Source: Deltaproteobacteria bacterium
Lineage (GTDB): Bacteria > Desulfobacterota > Desulfobulbia > Desulfobulbales > Desulfocapsaceae
Direction of reading: 5' to 3'
Assembly (NCBI GenBank): GCA_026388715.1
Contig: JAPLJF010000010.1
Coordinates: forward strand, 248,001-312,000
Length of the DNA: 64,000 nucleotides
Every line of letters begins with the position of its first letter. The stretch's first letter is position 1. The notes below the pieces were generated by a model. It had not been told where the DNA came from. It worked only from the letters and a program-made list of their open reading frames with translations, and did not search any database. Shown piece by piece: positions 25,346-33,711 of this stretch. The position numbers and the translations under genes were made by a program.

Positions 25346-27634
25346 TTTTTGACCAATAGATGACCATGTCATTTTTTTCAGCGGCTGGGTCGATACCTCT
25401 TGTTTACTATAATAATCGTAATAACCATAGTAGCCGGAATTGTTATTATTTTTATGAAGACCGTTAATGATGACACCCAGGATATGAGCGCGTACCTCAT
25501 GCAATTTCTTCAGACCGGATTCTAGCATGTCATAGGTTGTTTTGCCGGCACGGGTTACCAGGAGGGTGCCCTCCACCAGTCGGCTTAAAGTCAGGCTGTC
25601 TGTGACACTCTGGACCGGCGGAGAGTCGAGGATGATGAAGTCAAAGATCTTCAGCATGTCATCGATCAACAGACGCATTCTGGTTGAGTGGAGAAGCTCG
25701 GCCGGATTGGGAGGGATGGAGCCGGAAGTAATGATGGAAATGTTTTCTCCCTCAATATTTTTTACCAGATTTTTTTCTGTGATACCTGTCAGATAGTTGC
25801 TCAGGCCGTAAGAATTGGGGACAGCGAAAAGTGAGTGGATGCGGGGACGCCGCATGTCACCGTCAATAATTAGAATTTTCTGGTTATTTTGTGACAGAAT
25901 ACGGGCCAGATTGGCTGCAGTAGCCGTCTTGCCCTCCTGTGGAGACATACTGGTGATGAGGATAGTGCGTGGCGGGTGGTCAGGAGATGACAGCAGCAGG
26001 CTGGAGCGGATAAGGCGATAACTTTCGGCGAAAGGTGACAGTGGGTTTTTGAGAAGAAATGTCTCAACTTTTTCTGTTTTGTCCGTGATCTCTTCGACAG
26101 AGCCAAGGACTGTCAGGCCAAACTTACGTTCCAGGGTCTTGCCATCCTTGACGGTATTATCCAGATATTCAATAAAGAATGCCAGGCCAATACCGCCAAG
26201 GAGTCCCAGAAGAAGACCAAGTTCAAGATTACGGGTTTTACGTGGTTTGGAAGGAGACAGGGGTAGTTCAGCTTTTTGGACTACCCATATCTTGATTTCT
26301 TGAGATTGTTCAGTCACGGTGGATTTTTTGATATTTGAAGTCAGGGTGTCATAGAGTACCCGATTAATGTCTACTTCCCGTTTCATAATCGAGTATTGAG
26401 TGAATCGCTCATTGACATCCAGCATTTTTTGTTTGGCGCCGGCCAGAAGTTGTTTGAGATTTTCTTCCTTGGATTTTGCGAGATCGTAAGAGTTTCGGGT
26501 TGCCTCTATGATTCTGTTAATCTCAAACTGTTTTTCCTTGAGCAGCAGATCCCTTTCTGAGTTGGCGTTCACCATGCTCGGGTGTTTTGGTCCATATTTT
26601 TTTGAGAGATCCTTGATGTTCTGCTCTGCTACAAAAATTTTTTCGCGTAAACTCTGCAGAACTTTGTTGTCAGCAAAGATGGGTATGGTTTCAATGTTCT
26701 GGTAGTTGCCGTTTGAGCTTTTGATCCGGGCATTCAGAGATTCAAAGTCTTTTTGTTCTGCCTGGGCTTTTGAAAGCTGGGAACTGAATTCGGCAAGTTT
26801 TTCCGGATAGACCGCTAGTTTGTCTTCAGTGGTTACCAGGTCATTATCTCGCATGTATTTTTGCAGAGCCAGTTCCGACACTTCGAGTTTTTTCCCTTCT
26901 TCAGTGGCCTTGCTCGTCATCCACTGCAGTGAGTAGTTGCTGTTAGCGAGTTTTATTTCCAGGATTTCATCCATATAAGCCTGGACAACTGCATCGACAA
27001 CAATCTTGGCCATGGCCGGATTTTTATCACTATAGGTGATGCGAACGGTTTTGGTATTGACAACGGGGATGATGGTTAGATTTCCCTGAATCACCGCGGC
27101 AATAATATCAGCATCTGTCATTGGTTCGGCCGTTACGGGTAAGGAATCCTTGTCCGATTGATTCCCGGCCGGTTCACCTGGAGTTTTGGAAGAAAACAGG
27201 CCAGAAAAAAAGCTCTTCATTCCCTTTTTCAGGTTACTGAAAAAAGTAAATGTCCCTTCTTCGTTGTTTTTCAGAAAATAATGTTTGTATTTAATGTCCA
27301 GTTGTAAATTTTTGACAACTCGGTGAGCAACATTGGAGCTGCGGATGATCTCAAATTGGGTGGTGAGAAAATCGGGATCATAGAAGGAGTACGGATTGCT
27401 ATTTTCAAGCGAGCCGGAAGCATAGTTTTTTTCTATGAGAACCTGAGATGAAGCCGTGTAATAAGGAGTGACAGTAAAGGTGCCGATCATAACAGTGAAA
27501 AAGGTGAGAGCAAGAAAGGTGAGGATCGTTTTTTTACGTTTCTTGAGAACACGGATGTAGTCACGGAGATTGATTTCTTGCTCCTGATTATCGGGCATGT
27601 TGTTTTGTTGGTTGAAAGAGGTAGTGTTTGTCAT
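25328..27634 (-). CDS. Polysaccharide co-polymerase / tyrosine autokinase (Wzc-type, BY-kinase)
   Basis: 768 residues. After a short cytoplasmic N-terminus (INLRDYIRVLKKRKK), TM1 spans about residues 35-56. A long periplasmic Wzz-type domain with coiled-coil segments follows to about 450, including KKYGPKHPSM and a P.P..P..P segment (PLSPSKPRK). TM2 is at about 470-490. The cytoplasmic kinase domain has Walker A SMSPQEGKT (562-570), Walker A' DGDMRRP (591-597), Walker B FIILDSPP (666-673) and a C-terminal tyrosine cluster GYYGYYDYY (734-742) for autophosphorylation. It controls polymer length and export with the Wza-type protein upstream and the PHP phosphatase downstream. The last codons and the stop are inside a palindromic repeat. 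Confidence 0.92.
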   Translation of the reverse strand: MTNTTSFNQQNNMPDNQEQEINLRDYIRVLKKRKKTILTFLALTFFTVMIGTFTVTPYYTASSQVLIEKNYASGSLENSNPYSFYDPDFLTTQFEIIRSSNVAHRVVKNLQLDIKYKHYFLKNNEEGTFTFFSNLKKGMKSFFSGLFSSKTPGEPAGNQSDKDSLPVTAEPMTDADIIAAVIQGNLTIIPVVNTKTVRITYSDKNPAMAKIVVDAVVQAYMDEILEIKLANSNYSLQWMTSKATEEGKKLEVSELALQKYMRDNDLVTTEDKLAVYPEKLAEFSSQLSKAQAEQKDFESLNARIKSSNGNYQNIETIPIFADNKVLQSLREKIFVAEQNIKDLSKKYGPKHPSMVNANSERDLLLKEKQFEINRIIEATRNSYDLAKSKEENLKQLLAGAKQKMLDVNERFTQYSIMKREVDINRVLYDTLTSNIKKSTVTEQSQEIKIWVVQKAELPLSPSKPRKTRNLELGLLLGLLGGIGLAFFIEYLDNTVKDGKTLERKFGLTVLGSVEEITDKTEKVETFLLKNPLSPFAESYRLIRSSLLLSSPDHPPRTILITSMSPQEGKTATAANLARILSQNNQKILIIDGDMRRPRIHSLFAVPNSYGLSNYLTGITEKNLVKNIEGENISIITSGSIPPNPAELLHSTRMRLLIDDMLKIFDFIILDSPPVQSVTDSLTLSRLVEGTLLVTRAGKTTYDMLESGLKKLHEVRAHILGVIINGLHKNNNNSGYYGYYDYYSKQEVSTQPLKKMTWSSIGQKRHKEP

Positions 27635-27737
27635 GGTGTGTTGAGATAGATGAAAAGCGGATGCAAGTATAAAGAGAATGACTTGCCGTTTTGTTTAAAG
27701 GAAGTCGGAAAATTGAACTATTCAGCGATGGTCGTTT

Positions 27738-28592
27738 CTAAAAAAAACTTTCGGGCACAACGATAATATCGTCGGCAATTACAGTGGTATTGAGCTCGAC
27801 ATCTTTCAGAACGGTTTTTTCATTATTGACTATGCGAACAATACTTATACCGGATTTTGAGGCTTTGCCGGTAAAGCCGCCGGCAAGAGCGATGAGCTTG
27901 AGAACTGTTGCGTCTTGAGTGCAGGGGTAAGCATTTGGTTTATTTACCTCTCCCGTCACATAGCAGGTGCCACCTTCTGAGATATAGACGGTGTCCCCAT
28001 CGTGGATGGAAATGTTCTGGTTAACATTGCCGCCTTCCACCAGGGATTTGAGATTGAGCACTATTGTTTCCTGTTTTCCGTCTGTTACTCTTTTGATGGT
28101 GGCCGTATCTCCTGCTCCATCCTTTAACCCTCCAGCCTGAGAAATTATTTCAAGAAAGTTGATTGCACCTCTGATTTCGACAAGTCCGGGCTTGTTCACA
28201 TGGCCAAGGACAACAGCTTTTTTGCTGCGGAACTCTTCAATAAAAATATTGACCTGAGGATTTACAATATAACCGTTTGCCAGGAGTTTTGTCAGCTCTG
28301 CTGTTACGTCAGATGTTTTCATCCCCTGGACTTTGACTTGACCCAGAAGTGGCATGGTAATGAAGCCATCTTCAGTGACCCTTACAGTGGTTTGGAGATC
28401 ATTGTGGTCATAGACTGTAATTTTCAGGACATCGCCCGGGCCGACAATATAGTCTTCAGCAATTCCTGATAAAGGAAACAGGAGGGCAGACATAAAAACA
28501 ATTGTCAGGATGAGAGTATGAAAATTGAATTGGTGAAGATTGAATATCATTTGCGACTCATTTTTCTGCAGTGTTTGTTTGACGTTATTCAT
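27738..28592 (-). CDS. Polysaccharide export protein, Wza type (periplasmic/outer-membrane, SLBB domains)
   Basis: 284 residues. A hydrophobic segment at about 25-45 ends in SGIAEDYIVGPGDVLKITVYDHNDL, the start of the Poly_export domain (GPGDVL signature). Two SLBB domains follow: KAVVLGHVNKPGLVEIRGAINFLEIISQAGGL and TCYVTGEVNKPNAYPCTQDATVLKLIALAGGF. I see no lipobox cysteine, so it is not an evident lipoprotein, unlike E. coli Wza. A second in-frame ATG at codon 15 could be the true start, giving a more normal signal peptide. It forms the export channel or its adaptor with the Wzc-type kinase and the beta-barrel protein encoded 18 bp upstream. Confidence 0.88.
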   Translation of the reverse strand: MNNVKQTLQKNESQMIFNLHQFNFHTLILTIVFMSALLFPLSGIAEDYIVGPGDVLKITVYDHNDLQTTVRVTEDGFITMPLLGQVKVQGMKTSDVTAELTKLLANGYIVNPQVNIFIEEFRSKKAVVLGHVNKPGLVEIRGAINFLEIISQAGGLKDGAGDTATIKRVTDGKQETIVLNLKSLVEGGNVNQNISIHDGDTVYISEGGTCYVTGEVNKPNAYPCTQDATVLKLIALAGGFTGKASKSGISIVRIVNNEKTVLKDVELNTTVIADDIIVVPESFF

Positions 28593-28610
28593 AAGCTGCT
28601 TTTTGATGGT

Positions 28611-30062
28611 TTACAGTGCTGTGTTGAACGAGAGAAAGATTGTATTGGTGTCGTAATTATAAATATTGACTGCTGAGTTTCTGGTGTCGAACTGATATGC
28701 CAGTTCAACCATCAACCAATCACGGAAAACATACTGGACGGCAGGCTTGAAAATATAACGATCATCTGTACGATCAAAAGAATCAAGAGACTGATTATAG
28801 TCAGCATGTTCATAGGAAAAATCACAAATTCCATGGATCCGCTCGGTAAACTGTTGTTGATAGTGGAAGACACTCCCAAAGATTTCTTTGCTGAAAGCTG
28901 TGTAGCTGTCACTCTCGTCAATCTTGTGGTTGAGAGTAAGTGATACCTTTGTTTTTTCCCGGATCTGATATTGAAGAGCAAGTTCAAGGGCCAAACCACC
29001 ATTATTTGAATCTGTTATGGCCTTGATGGTTGCATCTGTTGCGTTATTTTTGTAATCTCGTTTTTGGTATCCTGCCTTGAGATTAATCGCGATTTTATCC
29101 GAATATTTCCAGTTGATACCACCATAGATGTAACTTTGTGTGTTGTCACGCAGTACTGAACTGTCATAACTGACATCCATATATTGATATTGCATGTACA
29201 AAGCTGTTTTTACACTATAATTATAAATTTCATAAAGAGATCCAGTGTTATCAGTTCTGTCCATAAAATTAACTGAGGCGTCATTGTAGTTGAGCAGGAA
29301 GTTGGAGTATTCGATTTTTGTCTGAAATTTTTCTGAGAATTTCCAGTCAATATCCGACAAGGCAATATTGGAATTGTATTGTCGCAGTTTGTCCGTTGCG
29401 TTTACATTGCCGGCATCAAAACGATCCTGACCACGGGTAAAACTGTCCACAACACGAAAAGAAAGTCCGCCCCGGAGGTTGTACTTAAAGAGCCCTTGCA
29501 GGCGGGCACCATTGTCATTGAGATTTGAGTCCTCCGAGTAGTATTTGAAGTCGGTTGATCCCAGGAGATAGGTGTTGAATCTGTCAAATCCTTTGTAATC
29601 AGGCATGGCCATCTGCAGACCACCAGCCGATGTATTATTGGCCATGATTGCTATCGGCACTTCCTTTAATTGCGGAGCCGCCAGCCAGATACCTGGTGTT
29701 ATTGTGGTCAGAAAATTACTTGTTTTGTTTTCGTTAATATTGAAAAGGTTGTCGGTGTATTCAGTACCAAGACTAAGAAAGGGATGAATATAGCCGCCAC
29801 CAGGAAGACCAAACAAACCTTCGTCCACATCGTTTTTTCGGGTGTTCTCTGGAAGAAGATTTGGTGACTTTTCCGGCCCCTGACCCATGGGGATATCTTG
29901 AACAGAACTGAGAGCAGGTATTGGTACTGATATGTCGGGGATATCGTTCTGGGCAGTTGCCATATTTTTGTTGATATCCAACCATTGAGAATCACCAGCA
30001 TGAGCTGATAAAGGACAGGTAAGCAGCAAGGTTGAAAGGATCACGTGATACTGACGTTTCAT
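28611..30062 (-). CDS. Outer-membrane beta-barrel protein of the polysaccharide export operon (EpsL/BBP2-like)
   Basis: 483 residues. A clear signal peptide (MKRQYHVILSTLLLTCPLSAHAG) is followed by a low-complexity Pro-rich segment. GYIHPFLSLGTEYTDNLFN comes next, the typical entry to the putative beta-barrel family found in exopolysaccharide loci (EpsL/TIGR03016-like). The rest alternates polar and aromatic residues with many strand-like segments such as YSNFLLNYNDASVNF and INLKAGYQKRDYKN, and ends in FLSFNTAL. An outer-membrane pore or secretin-like partner for the Wza/Wzc proteins is likely. It is the first gene of the conserved export core. Upstream, only 50 bp separate it from a strong terminator hairpin. 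Confidence 0.75.
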   Translation of the reverse strand: MKRQYHVILSTLLLTCPLSAHAGDSQWLDINKNMATAQNDIPDISVPIPALSSVQDIPMGQGPEKSPNLLPENTRKNDVDEGLFGLPGGGYIHPFLSLGTEYTDNLFNINENKTSNFLTTITPGIWLAAPQLKEVPIAIMANNTSAGGLQMAMPDYKGFDRFNTYLLGSTDFKYYSEDSNLNDNGARLQGLFKYNLRGGLSFRVVDSFTRGQDRFDAGNVNATDKLRQYNSNIALSDIDWKFSEKFQTKIEYSNFLLNYNDASVNFMDRTDNTGSLYEIYNYSVKTALYMQYQYMDVSYDSSVLRDNTQSYIYGGINWKYSDKIAINLKAGYQKRDYKNNATDATIKAITDSNNGGLALELALQYQIREKTKVSLTLNHKIDESDSYTAFSKEIFGSVFHYQQQFTERIHGICDFSYEHADYNQSLDSFDRTDDRYIFKPAVQYVFRDWLMVELAYQFDTRNSAVNIYNYDTNTIFLSFNTAL

Positions 30063-30112
30063 GCTGTACCTTTAGGAGTATATGAACTAGACAAAATTTT
30101 AGCTATGAAATA

Positions 30113-30148
30113 AAAAACAGCCCTGTATGGGAGTACAGGGCTGTTTTT
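30113..30148 (-). terminator. Strong intrinsic terminator (symmetrical) between the small secreted-protein gene and the polysaccharide operon
   Basis: A 15-bp perfect stem (AAAAACAGCCCTGTA at 30113-30127 with its complement at 30134-30148) encloses a 6-nt loop, and both sides end in A/T runs. It lies 28 bp past the stop codon of the secreted-protein gene and only 50 bp before the start of the beta-barrel gene. Because of its symmetry it would terminate transcription from either side. Transcripts of the polysaccharide operon must either start in the 50-bp gap or read through this site. Confidence 0.88.
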
Positions 30149-30175
30149 GAAAAATATTTTTCTGCTTGTTTTTTA

Positions 30176-30619
30176 TTAGAAAGTTGAAGGGCTGGCGTAA
30201 CTTGAACCGCCAGAGGCGCCAGGAGGCGGCATGCTGGCAAAACTTGGAGCGGCAGCGGTATTTGCAGGGGTGTATGCCTGAGTGTCAGCTACCTGATCAC
30301 CACACTCGGCAACACTTTTTTCATAGGCGGCAACAAGCAAAATGTCAGAAATACCGGCTTCATCTGCCGCTGCCTTGATATCATCTCCTTTCACTCCGGC
30401 ACAATAGAGAGCTTTAATAAGATTCTGGGGATTCAATCCATCAATCTTCAGTCCTTCATTAATAATAGCACTCGGACCATTACCCTCTTTCAGTGCCTGT
30501 GTGACGGCAGCATCTATTCCTTTACTTTTGAAGAGCGATGTAAAATTTTCGACCCAGTCTGCGTGTGCAACTGAAACAATAAGTAAACAAAAGAGCATGG
30601 TGAATGTAATTTTTTTCAT
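30176..30619 (-). CDS. Small secreted protein of unknown function, upstream of polysaccharide operon
   Basis: 147 residues. MKKITFTMLFCLLIVSVAHADW is a clear signal peptide with an AHA-D cleavage site. The mature part has an alpha-helical region (FTSLFKSKGIDAAVTQALKEG, ...LIKALYCAGVKGDDIKAAADEAG) with two cysteines about 40 residues apart that may form a disulphide. The C-terminal 30 residues are Pro/Ala/Ser/Gly-rich. I do not recognise the family. A perfect AGGAGG Shine-Dalgarno sequence precedes the ATG and a strong intrinsic terminator follows, so it is probably a well-expressed single-gene transcript. Its position next to the export operon suggests a link with polysaccharide secretion, but this is only contextual. 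Confidence 0.75.
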   Translation of the reverse strand: MKKITFTMLFCLLIVSVAHADWVENFTSLFKSKGIDAAVTQALKEGNGPSAIINEGLKIDGLNPQNLIKALYCAGVKGDDIKAAADEAGISDILLVAAYEKSVAECGDQVADTQAYTPANTAAAPSFASMPPPGASGGSSYASPSTF

Positions 30620-30659
30620 ATTTCCTCCTAATTAATTAGATATTTCATATTATTATTTA

Positions 30660-30689
30660 ATAATAACACCATTAAATAATGGAAGGCAA
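30660..30689 (-). promoter_or_regulatory. Probable sigma-70-type promoter of the small secreted-protein gene with a palindrome in the spacer
   Basis: On the minus strand TTGCCT (30684-30689) and TATTAT (30660-30665) are separated by 18 bp. The spacer contains the perfect palindrome CCATTA-AA-TAATGG (30669-30682), which could be an operator. The start codon of the secreted-protein gene is about 40 bp downstream, behind AGGAGG. Based on sequence only. Confidence 0.45.
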
Positions 30690-31065
30690 TAAAAATAAGT
30701 TGAAATGTTTAAAAAACAACTTGACAGATAAAATTGTGAAATAGTCTTTCCTGTTCCCTCAACTCGGAAAGTTGAGGGAACAGATCGAAGTACCTATTCC
30801 TTGGGAATAATTTTCTTGCTATTGTGTTAGAATCTACAGTTTAATAAATAGGAATCGTTTTTAATTGTGGTAGATATATGTAACTTGATGAAATATTAAT
30901 AATAGAATCCCTGAACGATTTTTAAAAACTTTATATAAGAGACATGTGCGTTTTCAGGGATATGACATACAGGAAATACATGGCAAAGACTGAACCGTAG
31001 CAAGAACGAAATAGATGAAGTGTTTTTGTGATATAATTAAAAGTTGAATTTACGCAGGTAAGGCA
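30690..31065. other. Divergent intergenic region with several inverted repeats
   Basis: The 446-bp space between the divergently transcribed secreted-protein gene and the SurA-like gene has no credible coding sequence and is AT-rich. It holds three inverted repeats: a 14-bp perfect hairpin with a 5-nt loop at 30751-30783 (CTGTTCCCTCAACT arm, no T-run), a short palindrome TATTCC-N3-GGAATA at 30795-30809, and a wide pair ATCCCTGAA/TTCAGGGAT at 30907-30915 and 30953-30961. These are candidates for regulator binding or RNA structure. I could not identify a convincing plus-strand promoter. Confidence 0.5.
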
Positions 31066-31806
31066 ATGAAATACATTTTTGCAATTTTTTTTATAGTGGT
31101 TCTGAGTTCAGCGATCATGCTTTACTTTCTCTGGCCCAATAAATCGATCTTGCCGCAGGATGTTGTCCTGCGGGTTAACGGATATCCCATGTCACAGAAG
31201 CAGATTGACGCCCAAATTCAGAATCAGGGGTATCATGGGGAAAATCGGGAAGATCAAGTGGAATCTCTTGTGACACGGCAAATCCTGATTCAGGAGGCGC
31301 AGCGCCTGGGTATTGATAAGGAGGAGAGTTTTCGTAAGGCCCTGAAGCTGTATTATGAACAAACTCTTATCAAGGTCCTTACGGATCGTAAATTGGCTTC
31401 AATTACAGTTGATGTCAGTGAGAAAGATATTGACCGATATTTATCCTGTTTCGGGAAAATATATACCTTTACTGAGACGCCGGTAGATAAAGGGGAGATT
31501 CTAAAAGCGCAAGGACGGCAGCATACAGCTCTTTTTGATAATCTATCAGAATCCATGTGTCTGTTATTGTCTTCCCTGCAGCTGGGTGAAAGTGTCAGTC
31601 AGTTTTATACCGGTACTGAAATCAGTAGTATTCGTCTGGACAAGATAGAAAAGGAGGATGCAGTGAAGGTGGTATATGATCGTGATCTGGCCAGAGAGTT
31701 ACTCAGTAATTATAAACGAAGTAGAGAGATGGACCTCTGGATGCATATGCTGCACAAAAACGCATCTGTCATTGTGTATGATAAAGAGAAGAAGAGCCAT
31801 GACTGA
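31066..31806 (+). CDS. Membrane-anchored SurA-N-like protein (foldase-related, no evident PPIase domain)
   Basis: 246 residues. An N-terminal membrane anchor (FAIFFIVVLSSAIMLYFLWP) is followed by VVLRVNGYPMSQKQIDAQIQ and VESLVTRQILIQEAQRLGIDKEESFRKALKLYYEQTLIKVL, which resemble the N-terminal domain of SurA/PrsA/EpsD-type peptidyl-prolyl isomerases. The expected parvulin domain is not recognisable; instead there are about 100 residues without a clear family match. It could be a periplasmic chaperone lacking isomerase activity. It begins a three-gene unit in which each gene overlaps the next by 8 bp. GGTAAGG stands seven bases before the ATG and may serve as ribosome-binding site. Confidence 0.6.
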   Translation: MKYIFAIFFIVVLSSAIMLYFLWPNKSILPQDVVLRVNGYPMSQKQIDAQIQNQGYHGENREDQVESLVTRQILIQEAQRLGIDKEESFRKALKLYYEQTLIKVLTDRKLASITVDVSEKDIDRYLSCFGKIYTFTETPVDKGEILKAQGRQHTALFDNLSESMCLLLSSLQLGESVSQFYTGTEISSIRLDKIEKEDAVKVVYDRDLARELLSNYKRSREMDLWMHMLHKNASVIVYDKEKKSHD

Positions 31807-32404
31807 TCTCCCTTACAAGAGAAGAAACTATTTTATTAAAAAGAATTTTCAAGGAAAGTTGATCCTTGGCTATTTCCTTTTCATGGTGGGAGGTTGTTTC
31901 CTTTTTACCATCATTCTTGCGGCTTTGTCTGCTGATACGTTGACGGTCGTGTACCGGAATAACGACCTGCAGTTGGGGCAGACTCCTCTGATGCTGCTTA
32001 AGCAGATCCTGACTGCTTACTGGATCTTCATCATTGTCGGCGGCGGGGTTATCATCGTCGCGGCCATGCTCATTACTCATCGGATGGCTGGTCCTATATT
32101 CCGATTGGAGCGAACGTTGAATAATATGGTCAGCGGCAGGCTGGATGATGTGATTTGTCTCCGGAAAAAAGATGAGGGAAAGGAGATTGCGGCAAAACTG
32201 AATCAGTTTAATCAGGAGTTATCGGAAAAAATAAGACAGGTAGAGAATTGTTCTAAAAATATTGATGCTCTGCTTGTGCAATATTCTATTCTGGATTCCT
32301 CAACAGCAACCCGTGAGGATATCCAATCCATTCATGCGTCGATTGCCGGTCAGAACCAGGCTATTCAGACAATTGCCAAGACCTTCCAACTACTTGATGA
32401 GTAG
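31799..32404 (+). CDS. HAMP-domain membrane protein
   Basis: 201 residues. Two transmembrane segments (about residues 21-43 and 73-95) flank a short periplasmic loop of about 30 residues. THRMAGPIFRLERTLNNMVSGRLDDVICLRKKDEGKEIAAKLNQFNQEL directly after TM2 is a HAMP domain, and the remaining 60 residues are helical, coiled-coil-like and end the protein. There is no kinase, cyclase or methyl-accepting output domain, so it would signal only through a partner. The ATG overlaps the end of the SurA-like gene by 8 bp, and its own end overlaps the next ATG by 8 bp. The periplasmic loop is too short for an independent sensor domain. Confidence 0.7.
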   Translation: MTDLPYKRRNYFIKKNFQGKLILGYFLFMVGGCFLFTIILAALSADTLTVVYRNNDLQLGQTPLMLLKQILTAYWIFIIVGGGVIIVAAMLITHRMAGPIFRLERTLNNMVSGRLDDVICLRKKDEGKEIAAKLNQFNQELSEKIRQVENCSKNIDALLVQYSILDSSTATREDIQSIHASIAGQNQAIQTIAKTFQLLDE

Positions 32405-32939
32405 ATTTCTTTTTCCTGTATTGTTTATACTTTCCTGGTTGTTGGTCCTTGGGGCAACAGATGTTCCGGCTCAGGAACAGAAAAGCAGATATGTTACTCT
32501 TGTATATAATGATATGAAGGTCTTGCAGGAATTTAACAGCAACCTGCAGTTGAACAGGACGCTTGAATCCGCCATACATCAAAAAAATATAATCACTGCA
32601 GCTGATGAGGTATTAGCCAAGGTGGATATCATTGTTGAAAAGGTGCAGGTTGTTCTTGATATGTTCCCCAATAATTACCACATTCAGTTGGTTCTGTTGC
32701 CGGATGCTTCTGAGGTGGCACGCACTTATAAACAGAAATATGGCAAGAATGTGAACCACATTGCTTACTACTCGCTTTCCGAGAAAACGATCTACATATC
32801 AGCTGCCGATACTTGCCTTCGAGTCCTGGCCCACGAGATCGGCCATTCCGTTGTTGATTATTACTTTAAGCAGGTACGTCCTCCTTATAATATCCATGAA
32901 TTGATGGCTCAGTTTGCAGAACAACATGTGACTGATTAA
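32397..32939 (+). CDS. Secreted HExxH putative zinc metallopeptidase-like protein
   Basis: 180 residues. A signal peptide (FLFPVLFILSWLLVLGATDVPAQ) is followed by about 90 mostly helical residues and then RVLAHEIGHSVVDYYF, an HExxH zinc motif. A second acidic and histidine segment, NIHELMAQFAEQH, follows about 20 residues later and could supply the third ligand. The arrangement looks like a small zincin. I cannot place it in a named family. It is translationally coupled (8-bp overlap) to the HAMP gene, so the three products probably work together at the cell envelope. Substrates are unknown. Confidence 0.62.
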   Translation: MSRFLFPVLFILSWLLVLGATDVPAQEQKSRYVTLVYNDMKVLQEFNSNLQLNRTLESAIHQKNIITAADEVLAKVDIIVEKVQVVLDMFPNNYHIQLVLLPDASEVARTYKQKYGKNVNHIAYYSLSEKTIYISAADTCLRVLAHEIGHSVVDYYFKQVRPPYNIHELMAQFAEQHVTD

Positions 32940-33101
32940 AGGTGCATTTGCCTCTCGCATCATTGCCTGTTCTCCCGGTTTATAATCAAAATTTCGTTCC
33001 TGTCAATTTCAGCAATTATCGATACAAAAAAGAAGGGGGCTTTTTTGTTGGGAATGGGGTTCGGTGTGGGGGATACTGTTGGGAGCTTAACAGGAAGGCA
33101 C

Positions 33102-33135
33102 AAAAAAAGGGATTCAGATATTCTCTGAATCCCTT
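33102..33135 (-). terminator. Intrinsic terminator behind the initiator tRNA gene
   Basis: On the minus strand a 12-bp perfect stem (33124-33135 with 33107-33118; arm AAGGGATTCAGA), a 5-nt loop and a T-run (A run at 33102-33108 on the plus strand) follow the tRNA 3' end by about 10 nt. Confidence 0.92.
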
Positions 33136-33145
33136 GTATTTGTTA

Positions 33146-33222
<77 letters not shown>

Positions 33223-33258
33223 ATGCATTTTGTAATTATAGCAGATTGGCCGGCTATG

Positions 33259-33711
33259 TCAAGGAAATTTTCCTGGAGACGGTGCGGGGTTGGGGAGAAA
33301 CGGCTGGAGTTTCTTGACGATTTCCATTGGCAGGGAGGTCAGTTTGCCCTCCCTACTGATAGAGGCATGGGTGGTAAAGCCTTTAGCGAGAAGACGTGGT
33401 TTGGCTCCGTCTTCCTCGCGCAGGATCCGGTAGCTGAAGGTGCAGGTAACCTTTTTCAGATCGGTGAGGATGGTCTCGATGATGAGCAGGTCGTCATAGC
33501 GGGCAGGGGCCTTGAAGCGAATATGGCATTCGGTCACCGGCAGGACGATCCCCATCTGCTCGATTTCACGATAGGTACAGACCCGATCACGCATGAATTC
33601 GGTCCTGCCCAGTTCAAAGTAGCGAAGATAATTGGCATTATAGACCACGGCCGCGGCATCGGTATCGCCATAGAGGACGCGGTGCTGGCTGCGGTGGATC
33701 AGCTCATCCAT
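33259..33711 (-). CDS. Acyl-CoA thioesterase, 4HBT/YbgC type
   Basis: 150 residues. HRVLYGDTDAAAVVYNANYLRYFELGRTEFMRD is the hot-dog-fold signature with the catalytic aspartate in YGDTDAAAVVY, followed by LPVTECHIRFKAPARYDDLLIIET. It hydrolyses acyl-CoA (or 4-hydroxybenzoyl-CoA-like) thioesters in the cytoplasm; the physiological substrate cannot be read from sequence. I chose the ATG whose first bases overlap the stop of the upstream phosphomutase-like gene by 8 bp (ATGGATGA); a longer frame would start well inside that gene. It is the third gene of a hom/apgM-like/thioesterase cluster. Confidence 0.85.
   Translation of the reverse strand: MDELIHRSQHRVLYGDTDAAAVVYNANYLRYFELGRTEFMRDRVCTYREIEQMGIVLPVTECHIRFKAPARYDDLLIIETILTDLKKVTCTFSYRILREEDGAKPRLLAKGFTTHASISREGKLTSLPMEIVKKLQPFLPNPAPSPGKFP

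Noticed and set aside
30751-30783. Perfect 14-bp hairpin considered as a terminator
   Set aside because: No T-run follows on either strand, so I treat it as a possible operator or RNA structure only.
30961-31000. TGGCA-type sequence considered as a sigma-54 promoter for the SurA-like gene
   Set aside because: The -12 GC element is missing at the required spacing.
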